From the NCBI GenBank assembly GCA_008508345.1, contig QNGE01000409.1:31526-95525 (forward strand): a DNA stretch of 64,000 nucleotides, given 5' to 3'. Below, piece after piece: positions 47,938-58,425 of this stretch (within the stretch, counting starts at the first letter, position 1; every line of letters begins with the position of its first letter). The position numbers were made by a program, and so were the translations under genes. The notes under the pieces were generated by a model. It saw only the letters and a list, made by a program, of their open reading frames with translations, was not told where the DNA came from and made no database searches. This stretch comes from Paragonimus westermani. Its lineage: Eukaryota > Platyhelminthes > Trematoda > Plagiorchiida > Troglotrematidae.

Positions 47938-49842
47938 GTGCGTGAGCTGAGTTTTCTTGGTTTTACCATATGTGATAAAGGATACAGGCCGGACCCTGAC
48001 CGGCACAAAGCCTTGGTTACCGTTACATCGCCAAGAGACCAAGATGAGCTGCGATCAATAATGGGATGTTTGCAGTATTATTCTCGTTTTATCCCAAACT
48101 TTTCGACGAAAGCACAACCATTATTTGCGGTTCAGTCAGCAGAAACATGGTCTTGGACTCAAAAGGACGAAATTCTTCTGCGAGAATTAATACGAGTTGT
48201 GATTAAAAGGCCGATGTTAGCCCCATTTACTATGTCTAAAGTTACTACGCTGATCACAGATGCATCCAATGTTGGCATTGGTGCTGTGTTGGAACAGGAG
48301 GGATATCCGATCATTTGCATATCACGTTTGTTGAATAAGGCTGAGCAAGGATATTCACAAACACAAAAGGAGGCGTTAGCAGTCTACTGGGCTGTCAGGA
48401 GGCTGCATAAATATTTGTTCGGTATTAGATTCAAGATTGTTACTGATCACCAAGCTCTACAGTATTTATTTGACCCCCACAAATCAATTGCCAAATCATC
48501 AGCGGCAATGATACAGCGATGGAGTTTAGTTCTAGCAGCGTACGACTATGAAATCGTTCATCGTCCTGGTAAACAGATTCCTCAGGCGGATTTTTTATCA
48601 CGGTATTCCAGTTTTTCAGCCGCTGAAGCTTGTTTGCTTGCTTCGCCAGCTATTCCAATAAGCCGAGAGGACTTGATCAAGACAACTAAAAACTATTATG
48701 GCACGGTAATTACCGCGATGACCAAGGGTTGGTCGTCAAATATTAGGAAGAAACACCCAGTATTATTCCAGAACCGAGAGGAGTTGTCAATACAACCTGA
48801 TGGTGTGCTGTGTCGGAGAGATCAATTGGTCATTCCACCACCGCTACGAAAGGCGGTATTAGACGACTTGCATAAAGGTCATCTGGGCGTGGAGAAAATG
48901 AAATCCCTGGCTCGACAGACGTGTTGGTGGCCGGAGATAAACTCGGATATCAAGAGCATTGCAATGAACTGCCACTCCTGCCTCCACAAAATAAAGACAA
49001 GGCCGAAGAATTGGACACCTTGGCCGGACAGCTACGTACCATGGCAACGGGTGCACGCAGACTATTGTGGACCACTTATCGGTAACTATCACATTCTGGT
49101 GTTAATTGATTCATACTCACGGTGGCCAGAAGTATTTATTACAACCTCACCTTCCACGGCATTTACCATGCAAGCATTTCGTAAATGTTTCAGTCGCGAA
49201 GGCATTCCGCAGGTGTTGGTGACAGACAACGGGTCACAATTTTGTTCCGCTGAAATGAAACAGTGGCTTGACAGCATCGGGTGTCGTCACTTGCGAACGG
49301 CGCCTCGACATCCATGTTCAAACGGGGCCGCGGAAAATCTGGTGAAAACGCTCAAAAGTGCCGTGAGTTCCACTAATCCTAAAACATTTGCTGAACTGGA
49401 TGTGTTTCTCGATAACTTTCTGCTTCAGTACAGGAACGCAGCCCATTGCACAACGAAGGAGAGCCCAGCGGTGCTATTTAAATCAAGGCGACTAAGAGCA
49501 TCACTTCAGTGTGTAGATTCAACGGATGTGATATATTTTCGTGGAAACGATTTGCGACCTGCCAAAGGATTGATCACTCGCCAGCTAGGCAGCACAATGG
49601 TAGAAATTACTGACCTGCACGATGCCACCATTCATCGGAGACACACTGACCAAATCCAGTTTCGAAGCACTGAAAAAGTGGCCATGGAGGAAGCAGAACA
49701 CCCTGTGCTGCAAGAGTTCGATGCCCCGAGAAGATCAGAACGATTGGCAAATATGAATGCGGAGGCTTCTAGAAAAGGGGAAGGTTGTGATGGAAATCTC
49801 GATTTACCGATTATCCAAACCCCGACACAACAGAAGATCTGA
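47938..49842 (+). CDS. Gypsy family-2 RNase H and integrase, 634 codons uninterrupted
   Basis: This is the C-terminal two thirds of pol, codons numbered from 47938. The thumb region (SFLGFTICDKGYRPDPDRHK) comes first. RNase H has TDAS (D108), KEAL (E145), TDH (D170) and ADFLSR (D218). The integrase finger is H312/H315 and C345/C348. The core has HADYCGP (D375), TDNGSQF (D430) and AAENLV (E466), all acidic catalytic residues being present. The tail includes IYFRGNDLRPAKG. The true protein would begin far upstream. The start is only the border of a frame change. The TGA stop at 49840-49842 is also the first three bases of the 3' LTR. Confidence 0.9.
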   Translation: MRELSFLGFTICDKGYRPDPDRHKALVTVTSPRDQDELRSIMGCLQYYSRFIPNFSTKAQPLFAVQSAETWSWTQKDEILLRELIRVVIKRPMLAPFTMSKVTTLITDASNVGIGAVLEQEGYPIICISRLLNKAEQGYSQTQKEALAVYWAVRRLHKYLFGIRFKIVTDHQALQYLFDPHKSIAKSSAAMIQRWSLVLAAYDYEIVHRPGKQIPQADFLSRYSSFSAAEACLLASPAIPISREDLIKTTKNYYGTVITAMTKGWSSNIRKKHPVLFQNREELSIQPDGVLCRRDQLVIPPPLRKAVLDDLHKGHLGVEKMKSLARQTCWWPEINSDIKSIAMNCHSCLHKIKTRPKNWTPWPDSYVPWQRVHADYCGPLIGNYHILVLIDSYSRWPEVFITTSPSTAFTMQAFRKCFSREGIPQVLVTDNGSQFCSAEMKQWLDSIGCRHLRTAPRHPCSNGAAENLVKTLKSAVSSTNPKTFAELDVFLDNFLLQYRNAAHCTTKESPAVLFKSRRLRASLQCVDSTDVIYFRGNDLRPAKGLITRQLGSTMVEITDLHDATIHRRHTDQIQFRSTEKVAMEEAEHPVLQEFDAPRRSERLANMNAEASRKGEGCDGNLDLPIIQTPTQQKI

Positions 49843-50176
49843 CAGACGGCCAATCCAAATATCGCGTTAATGATACAACATCAGGATTGGACGAACGGTC
49901 TTAGTGTTGTGCCTTCCGTTATTCGTCAATTCATCTGTTCCGTATTCCACCAATTAACATACAGTTTATGACGTTACATGTGCTAATGAGATCAGCCAAC
50001 GACAGGCTGTGTTTTCTCTAATACTGTTTTACATCAATAAATTCGGTGTCTCAATCCATGAATAACAATTCCTCACTGCTGCCAGTACCAGGTCTTCGCC
50101 GTATTACTTGCGTGGGAGGTTTCAATTCAAGTACGATTTCTAGGGCTATTCGAAGTCCCTAATTCTTAGCATTACA
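49840..50176 (+). repeat. 3' LTR (337 bp) of gypsy family 2
   Basis: It starts TGACAGACGGCC and ends TAGCATTACA, aligning without length change to the LTRs at 30.3 and 42.0 kb. It directly abuts pol. The expected purine tract is weak here (ACAACAGAAGATC). Confidence 0.9.
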
Positions 50177-51895
50177 GACCTTTACTTCGACAAATTGAAT
50201 CATGGCCCAAGCAAAGCGAAATGTCGAGTGTGTCGACACCCAAGTCTTTGTCACAGGAGAAAATAGCTTTAAGAATTGATCGTCGTGATGTAAAGTAGTG
50301 CTCACAGTACGTTAGTTGTTTTATTCACGCTACGTCTTCTCCCACGGTTGGACACAACAATAACGAAATGGGAGGGGGTGGAAACAATGGAACACGTTCT
50401 GGCCATGCCCACCGAATCGGATGGTCCGATCTGTAGCACCGTAGAAAGCGTCCATCTTTTGCATCTTGCCGTCTGGCCTTTTGAACCCATCATTTTTCCC
50501 GAGAACATTGAAAAACTGATTAGTGGTGTGCACACGACTTACACAAACGAGTCGGTCGTCCCCATAACCAACTTGCGCGCTACTGGGCGGACACACACAG
50601 GCCTGGCGTTTGATAACCAACTTGCACGCTACTGAACGGACACATACAGGCCTAGTGTTTGCCATGGAGTTGTTCCGCATGCCCAACAACAAATACATCG
50701 TCCCACGTTGCAAACAGGAGAGCGGCAAACCAACACGAACGATTTCACGAAACGCACTTGCTCCCCGACAGTCACATCCACATCGGGTACTTCTACGCCA
50801 TTACCTACCAGATTCAATTTCAGTACTACGATCTACACAGAACCTAAGTCAAAAGGGACATTCCGTGCAGAGCCGGCCATGGATATGGTAATGCCACAAA
50901 AAAAAACGCACTAGTGACGAAATTCCCGTGTTGGATTCTTTTTCAGACTACTATGGTTTCGACCTTTATCGACCGTTGTGTAGACATGCATACATAGCTA
51001 CAGAAACCAAGCAGAGCATTGTTTATTTTTATTCTAAAGACAATCAGACACGTCTTGACCACCGGTCACGTTATCGATCCATCTTGTGCATTCAAAACCC
51101 TGTTGCGTCATTCTAACCCGAGATTCTTACGGTTTGCTGAAGCAGTTGCAAAAACAATCGTTCGTGAACTTGACCTTTCTCTGGACTTAACGACTTATCC
51201 TAACCCGCTTATTAATTATCCACCCTCAATTCGTTTGTTATAAAAAAAGCCCATCCATATTATTGCAAATTTGGTACTGATGAGTCAATACGAAAGGCTT
51301 GCATCTACCAGTTTTCTTGTTTCAACTGCTTTGTTCAAACTGCTCAAGGGAACCGATTGTTTCAAGTCAAGGATTGACCACGTGGTGGACATTACCTTAG
51401 TGGTGTCAAAGACAACCACCCGAAAGATCATCAATTTGACCAACACCGATCTATGGTACATTAAACAAACAGCAGTAAGTTAAAAAAATTTCGAAGATCT
51501 CATAGCAATGCTAACCAACTCGATGGTTGTAGGAAACTTGCCGACCAATTACTTTTTCGACCTCATGACAGAACGGATTTGTCATAGTAGAAGCCCGAAG
51601 AGTTGTGAATACAGTCAATTCATCGGCAAGTTCATGTGTTTTAGCAACTGTCACTACAACGGTGGTCAGGGGAAAAAGAAGTAATCGTTTTTTGATTATC
51701 ACGTTGCAGCGGTTGGTTGCCGAAGCCGATCAAACTAAGGGTCAGTGCAAAGTTTGGAGAGGACAGTGCATCAAATTTCATAGCTCCGCTTGTGTAGAAC
51801 GATAAAAACAGAACAGCGAGAGACGCACCGGCGATTCGACCGAAAACAGAGGAAAGGGTTGGAACGAACTGAGCGCCAGAAGAAAAAAACTGCGA
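50177..51895 (+). other. Unresolved stretch with protein-like frames
   Basis: Several plus-strand frames look protein-like, for example PRFLRFAEAVAKTIVRELDL (in 51019-51243) and WPFEPIIFPENIEKLI (in 50348-50635). They belong to no family I know and have no clear splice partners. They may be exons or decay of an unknown element. Confidence 0.2.
50564..50661 (+). repeat. 49-bp tandem duplication
   Basis: Two head-to-tail units, 50564-50612 and 50613-50661, both start ATAACCAACTTGC and differ at a handful of positions (GGGCGGACACACA versus GAACGGACACATA). Because 49 is not a multiple of 3, it shifts frame. Confidence 0.85.
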
Positions 51896-52406
51896 GTGCA
51901 GAGTCAAGAGTCCATCACATCCGCGATTACTAGAGCAAGCGGATCACGACAAACTACCAACTGTAATATGTGGGGTTCACCAAGGCAGGAACAATTAAAT
52001 CACGAGACCCAATCTAACGGTGATATGGATACATTAAACGGTGACTTGTTGGTGGATTCTGAAATTGATGGACATTCCACAATGATACACTTCAATGGAG
52101 AACCTTATCATCTTTTCCTCGTTCCAGTGGATTGCAGGGTAGAAATGGAACATTACCCGGGGTCCGATTCGGCTTGATACGAATGTGCTTGCATCCATCT
52201 TCTCGGAGTGCCTAAAAAATCATGTCTGCCCGGACCAGAAATTTTGGAACCGGAAACAGATGTTGAGAAAAAGCTTACCATTAAAAACAATAACCCCGAG
52301 AAGAGTTACAGGACTACGTCGAAAAATGATCGCTTGCAATAAAAGGTCACGTCGGGTTCAACAATTACTGGCACAGAAACTGCATGTAACGCGCAAATCG
52401 CAGTAA
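51896..52406 (+). CDS. Weak candidate coding blocks, unrecognised
   Basis: 51896-52177 encodes an acidic segment (DMDTLNGDLLVDSEIDGHST, then FNGEPYHLFLVPVDC). 52185-52406, in another frame, encodes a very basic one (TPRRVTGLRRKMIACNKRSR). No domain is recognised. They may be separate exons or chance frames. Confidence 0.2.
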
Positions 52407-53441
52407 GCCGAATAAAAGCGAGTAACAAGCACTGTATAACGAAATGTTTGGACTTATTGAAATCCTGATAGCGCAGCAGGAATGTCTGACAGTTGCTAAT
52501 CACCAATTTTGACAGTGGGCGCTTGCGAGGTATGATGGACGAATGAGATGATGTGGGAGCGGTCCTTGATTTGTAATTTGCTTGTCTTAGGATTGCGTCT
52601 AGTTTAGTTTTTTTTTTGGCGGCAAGGCAGGATGCGTTGTTCCGCAGGCTGTGCAGCAGTAAACATTCATTCCTCTGGACGCATTGCGTAGAGGTGTGTG
52701 ACAAAACCTGAATAGCTGTGGCATTGTTCGTATTCAACAGCCATGCCAAATCATTAAACAGATAGTGTTGGCAGCACTGGTACTAACGTTGATGACAGAA
52801 TTGGAGCTGCTGATCATATAGGACTTTCCTTGCCAGGCACTTCGTCGAGTGGTTCCTCTCAGACGTGTGCCAGGCGGTCCCAGACAGCGTTGCAAGAGCA
52901 ACTCTCAGTTTTGGAGTTGAAGGTGTTTGAAGGAGACCATTCGAACCCTTACAACTGCAAAACTGAGGGTCGCTTTTCCATGTTTCACTGAGCGTCGCCA
53001 TTACGAACTGCCTATTGAGTGCAAACCACCGACATACCCAACAGTCCATTTAAAACGTCAGGATTGATCTGACAAAAGCGTATTATACTGAGCAACCACA
53101 GTTTACCATTGCGTGATCATTAGATATACAAGATAACCATGACATTCATATCATGGGATCCGATTTGCAGCGACATCCCTCAAGTTCGACAACCGTTGTT
53201 TCTGTGAGTCAAGACAGCTACAATCTGAGAGAGCAACCCGAACAACAGTGCTTAACTCGATACCTGCGTTTAGCCACAGAAATTCCCAATCTTTCGCCTC
53301 GAACCTCGCCGGTAAATGTTGCATGATTTGACAGACGATTGGCTGAGACTGATTGATGATTGCATGGATGAACTGCTTTGACCTCCGCTTCTTAACCTCA
53401 TCGTTGAGCAAAATTTGACTGTTTAGCATTTCCATCAACAA
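52306..53441 (-). CDS. Weak candidate exon cluster, unrecognised
   Basis: Three minus-strand blocks have protein-like composition. 53441-53151 has KKRRSKQFIHAIINQSQPIV, with a possible donor at GCAG|GTATCG. 53049-52783 has MATLSETWKSDPQFCSCKGS. 52787-52306 follows a possible acceptor (AACGTTAG) with CCQHYLFNDLAWLLNTNN. Phases were not verified and no family is recognised. The last block overlaps the plus-strand candidate above, so both cannot be right over 52306-52406. Confidence 0.2.
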
Positions 53442-53576
53442 TGTTTATGTAGCCAACCATTGTCGAAGCCTTTTAGGAAAACACACTCCAGTAAAGTAGA
53501 TAGAAAGTGACAGAAATATCCAAAGTATTATGTACACAAATTGACATCCGAGAACACGGGTATCATGAAACACAAT

Positions 53577-54013
53577 GTGTAGCGAGCAAGCTCGTTTTCA
53601 GTGATTCATCATCAGGCTAAATACATCACATTTATATCACACATTTCACGGGAGAATCGTTAGGGGAGTAAACGGGGGGACGTGTGGTTAATGAGGTCAA
53701 TCAGTTTAATGTCACACTGCAATCAAGTACGCACTTGAACAAAGGGTCTTGACAGGCCAACCGGGTGAGGGGTTGGCCAGGGCAAATCCAGAGCCTGAAC
53801 AAAACGTTTTTGAGCTCACAGGGGTGGGTTATACATTCGGATCCCAATAGCCTCTGTTGTAGACAGAATCCTACTCCTCACCGCTCTCGACCGGATGGCC
53901 TTAACTCGGTAGATTGGACGAAATGCGTTTTTACGTTGACAGCGTGATTTGAATCCACCAGGTGTGATAGTATGGCGCTGCAGACAGACTTTGTTATACC
54001 ACTGTTGGGCCAA
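53577..54013 (-). mobile_element. Penelope-like 3' end fragment
   Basis: Minus-strand coding remnant: FRPIYRVKAIRSRAVRSR and TTEAIGIRMYNPPL, then (after an in-frame TGA) AQKRFVQALDLPWPTP, the endonuclease C-terminus with its LPW ending. The 3' UTR parallels that at 14.43-14.6 kb, including TTAGCCTGATGAT. It is 5'-truncated near 54.0 kb. Confidence 0.8.
53580..53619 (-). ncRNA. Hammerhead-ribozyme-like motif, degenerate
   Basis: On the minus strand: TAGC (53619-53616), CTGATGA (53615-53609), a 9-nt spacer, GAAA (53599-53596), ACGAGCTTGC, TC (53585-53584), GCTA (53583-53580). Helix I (UAGC/GCUA) and both core boxes match the copy at 14.5 kb. Helix III is one base shorter and imperfect, and helix II is not formed. 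It is probably an inactive relative. Confidence 0.35.
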
Positions 54014-55774
54014 GCTGGATGATGTTCCAGGATCCGTTCCGATGGGCGTCTAGTCGGGTACCATTGAGCTTATATTGCACGAGGTCTGGTTGACATACAG
54101 CTCTATCGCGATCACGCAATGCATGGAAAACTCTCAAATGAAGACAGACCAGAACTACTAAAATTTGGCTGTGTCCACAAACTAGGATACACGCTATATT
54201 TTGGGTGTAAATAATGGTAAGGTCCAAATTATACAGCAAAAAGCACAGCTATATTGGGACAGACGGTTGGTGAAATAATTTAATGTGCTTTACATAAAGA
54301 GTTTCACATATGTGGAGTCTGAGTGTACAAAACTTTCACCAGTATGAACCATTCAGATTTAGTTTAAACATTTACATTCAATTACGTACTACTTAGAAAT
54401 GGGCGCTCGGATTAAAAACTTAGAACGTAGTAGATAGTGGAGATTAATAGTTTCGTTTTCGAAGTTGCAACCCTTCACAAACTTGAAAGTTCAAGAAATT
54501 TTGGGAATAATCTAATAACGATGAGTGTTTTCCGCGTGCAAAGCTGTCTGATATCCGCTTTGGTCTGAGACTGTAAGTGTGTTGCTAAAGCAAACGCTAG
54601 TAGTGCCTATGCCACCTTGGCTGGTAATCCAATTGGAAAGTAAAAGGTACCCGACACGCTTCAGCTGCAGCTAGAACAAACTCTAACGAGTGAAAACCTT
54701 TATAAACAATCGAGCTACACGAGTAGAGAGCAATTGAACGGATGCACGCAATGGGATAATGAAGCTATGAGAAAAACAGACAATTCTGAGAGTAAACAGT
54801 GAAACAATGGTCTTTCTGTGTCTTTCCGAGAATATTCTGTGCAAATGTGTTTGTGCTGGGGACGAAGTTGAACCACACTTTATTTGTGTCAGTCCATTGA
54901 ATCAACTGCTCTAGGGTCACCCACGTTCTCCGTTCATACTACTAGTGTTGGGTCATCCAGACCGCCTGCTCATAGTGGTAGAATGCAATCCCACACTAGA
55001 ACTTGTACTGACAAGTCCAATCTTGATGCACACGTCAATATCGATGTGGTGGTAACACGACAGTAACCAGAGACCATATACTCGAGTCTCTCGATGTGTA
55101 CCGCTCAGGGAAGGAAACTAATTTGAGTTGGACAAGCGTCCTGTTTGCTTCTATCACTGGTAGAGAATAGCATGCAGAATCTACTGGCATTGTCTGAAGG
55201 ACAGACTGTCTTTACATAATAATTTTGTTTATAATCCGAAAGCAAGCGACGTCTGCGTTCCCATGGGTACTCCATCTGAACTTGAATGAAATGCGAGAGG
55301 AATGTCCCCCCTGGTGATTATGAATTCAGAAGACTTTTCAGACAGTGCTCGTTATACACACGTTCTCTTACACCACATGATTCAATATTACCTGGTCGAT
55401 TAGTTGCAAAATTCAAGCCATCGAGGAGGCCAACACTTAAAGCCAGACCGATCTGTATCCCCAATGACAGCTATGTTTCTCGGTGGTTAGCAGCCGCAAT
55501 CGATAATACAGTTTACGTGAATGATGCTGGCCATCTCAAATGAAACTTCGTTACGTACAGGCAATAGAAATGCGGCCTAAGGTATCCTAAAACCAGTAGA
55601 TGATTATCTCACAGCGTCCGCCGGCAAGCAGATACAATTAAGAGATTAGAGGGTGTATCATCTGCAACCGATCCGGAGAAAGCTTGTCAAGCTGATATCA
55701 CAACAAACACAGGGGGTTAAAGTGAGGGATTTAGTAGGAAACAACTGAAGACAACAAGTACAAAAAGACGCTGT
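54014..55774. other. No recognisable feature
   Basis: Short frames such as 55286-55543 were inspected and fit no family. Confidence 0.5.
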
Positions 55775-58300
55775 CAATCATGATAAGCGGAAATGTTGTG
55801 AACATCCGAGAGGTGACCTCCACTAGGTTTTTACCTGTCTGGCCTTTATTCCGCTAAGCTCATTGGTGGCTTAGTGACCTTAAGTGCTTTTCTGATGTCC
55901 ATCCTTCGGTTTTCTGATTCGAGAATGTTAGTAGGTCACTATGCATCCTATAAATACCATGCAATTTTTCTCCTTCTTACACACGTTTCGGGGCCGAACA
56001 AAGTTGCTTTTTGCACCAGTCTATTGGTTTCTCTTGGGCGCAATCAACGGGGATCGCCGCGTATTTTCGCGACCAAGATTACCGTGTTAATCAGATCAAG
56101 GAGCAGAACCCGATTTCCTATCAACCGTCTTATTATACCGTGGATGACCCAGCGTACTGAGTCAACGGTCACAACAACTGCCCAACGTCAACTGAACTGA
56201 GTGAAAACTGGCAGACAGCAACAACTCGTCATCCGCACAATCGAAACCAACAAGTCTTTCACCACGGTCCACCAGAGGTCTACACCGACATTCTGTGAAT
56301 ACTATAGACAGTCCCACATTAGTTCGTCAATGACTACACTTAACAAAAACGCTGAAAACAAAAAAACGGAAGTATGACGCCCTTGACGTCCAATCTGTCG
56401 GACTCTAATCCGAAGCATGAAGAATGAGGACGAGGCGCTAACAGCATGCACATGTATTTGTTCCGTACAAACATGGGTATAGACCACTCCAGAAGTGCAC
56501 ATCGATCACCCACTGAGTCAGACGTACCTATGCAGACGAGAAAAGCAACAATCGTTGACCGGCGCCATGCATGACGCTGCTGCACAAGTTGACAAACACT
56601 GAAAATACAATCTACAAACATCGTACAAAACGAAACCTTGCTAACCCTAACCGACTACTCGCCCTCCGTGCTGCAGTGAGTCTACCAGATTTAAGTTTAC
56701 CCAGCGTTCACCACATCGGGCCTCGATTGCGTTCTCGGGATGTGGCTACGAAAACAACATCACAGTGGGCTAACCATGAGTTGACCTATGGGTATGAAAA
56801 AACTGCCATCAAATAAGGCTTCTGTTGCCGCTGTCTAGCCCCATCCATTCGGTTCAAACTATGCTGAAGGCCGTTAGCCAGAGACACCGAGAAATGTCAT
56901 TGCAAAACCAGAGTCGGTAAACCGGATGCTCTCAAGCTTCCGATCGGCGCCTTCGTCAGTCAACAGTACACAGAAATCCCCTCGCAAAAAAAGCATAAAA
57001 CTAGCTCAATTAGTGCGCAGTATAAAACTCACAAAAAGACGCTCAGTTCTTCAACTCCTTGCCAAACGGTACCTGCATACAACACACATAAATAAACATC
57101 GAACGACCGTGCGACAGAAAGAAAACAACAGAACACACCACAATCACAACAACACCGACATCAAAAGAGATCAACCAACAACGACCACAGTCATAAGATA
57201 CGGGTATCCAGTACCCAACACAATCCCCACATAAATTCCATCCGCGTAACCAACACACTCACAAAACAAACCAACAGTAAAAACGTCTCACGCTCAAACT
57301 CACCAAATCTGCAGGCTAACAGCCAAAACATATCCACAACCACCAGAGCACGCGACAGACGAGGCAGGACGCTATACCTAAACAAAACAACGGCAACAAC
57401 AACAAAAGACGAACGAGTCACCAACCGAAAGTGCCACACGTGTGCGCACAACAAAATCAGAATACGAAAGCACAGCATGGAATCAGATGTCCCTATCGTA
57501 GCAAATAACATCACGCACCACAGTGGGACCAACAACCACACACTCCGATTGTGAACTCACCTCCGCCAAACGCCATTCCAATGCATAACACATGAAAATC
57601 ACATCGCACCAAACTACAGCCGATAATCGACGCGCCACAGTGTAGCAAAACGTCACAGTCGAAAACATTAAACGCTGAAACACAAAGCATGAAACAACAC
57701 TGCGTCAGACATCGGCTCAAGTGAACAACTGCAATCAAACTAACATTATCAGTGGTTCCTTAGACGGCCAATGAAAAGCTCCAAAGCATGGGTGCATCAT
57801 GAAAGACACGCGTGCACGAAAACGAAGAACTCAACCTCACACCATATAAACGCACTCGCCTCGGATGGAGCACACAGAACACAAACTTCTCACGAACGAA
57901 AACCACACCGTCGCAAATCTGAAAGATAAAACACCAAACGCTGATCAACACTCGACCAAAAACTAAGAAATAAATACACGTAACACAACATACACAGTGC
58001 AAACACCAACTGCCAACTCCCACAATCAGCCCGCAATGTCAACCTAGGAGGCACTGTATACACAAAACGCTAGAACAACAAACACAAGAAAATGGTACAC
58101 ACTATAGACCTAGAAACGAGCAATTAGCCCGTCCACCGATAACCACTTCGGACCGAACATACTGACCGAGTAACGAGTAATTCCCCGCAAACCTGCACAG
58201 ACGATGTCAATCACGCCAACCATCGTTGAGAACAGATGGCTACAACGCAACATATACATACAAAACTACTCCCGCACACGACACAAAAACAGCAAACGAC
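55775..58300 (+). repeat. 2.5-kb direct repeat, copy A
   Basis: It matches 60514-63039 with a constant 4739-bp offset. I saw no differences, and all computed translations are the same in both copies. The left border is abrupt at CAATCATGATAAGC; the right border is at CAAACGACCA. The left 450 bp resemble 15880-16285. From about 56.9 kb the plus strand is extremely rich in A and C. No transposase, reverse transcriptase or terminal repeat was recognised. Confidence 0.92.
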
Positions 58301-58425
58301 CACTCATTCAAGCTACTCACAAAATCAACCCTGTTGAACAGTCAGTCGATTCACATTTCTCCCGACATCACTTACAACCGTATATCGACTAAAGAAATTG
58401 TGCCTAATTGACAAACAACTAAGAA
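58301..58425 (+). repeat. Diverged right shoulder of copy A
   Basis: It parallels 63311-63425 at roughly 85-90% (TCAAGCTACTCACAAAATCA is shared, with substitutions after it). The divergence contrasts with the identical body. Confidence 0.8.

Noticed and set aside
42034..50176. The LTR at 42.0 kb as 5' LTR of the gypsy element at 46.9-50.2 kb
   Set aside because: It is preceded by remnant pol C-terminal sequence, as a 3' LTR would be, and 4.5 kb of unrelated sequence including a SINE separates it from the protease. A tandem arrangement sharing one LTR remains possible but is unsupported.
57043..58023. Series of minus-strand frames encoding Val/Cys/Leu-rich hydrophobic peptides (also repeated at 61782-62762)
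   Set aside because: The minus strand is extremely G+T-rich here, which by itself yields Val, Cys, Leu, Phe and Trp codons and few stops. There is no start context, family match or splice pattern.
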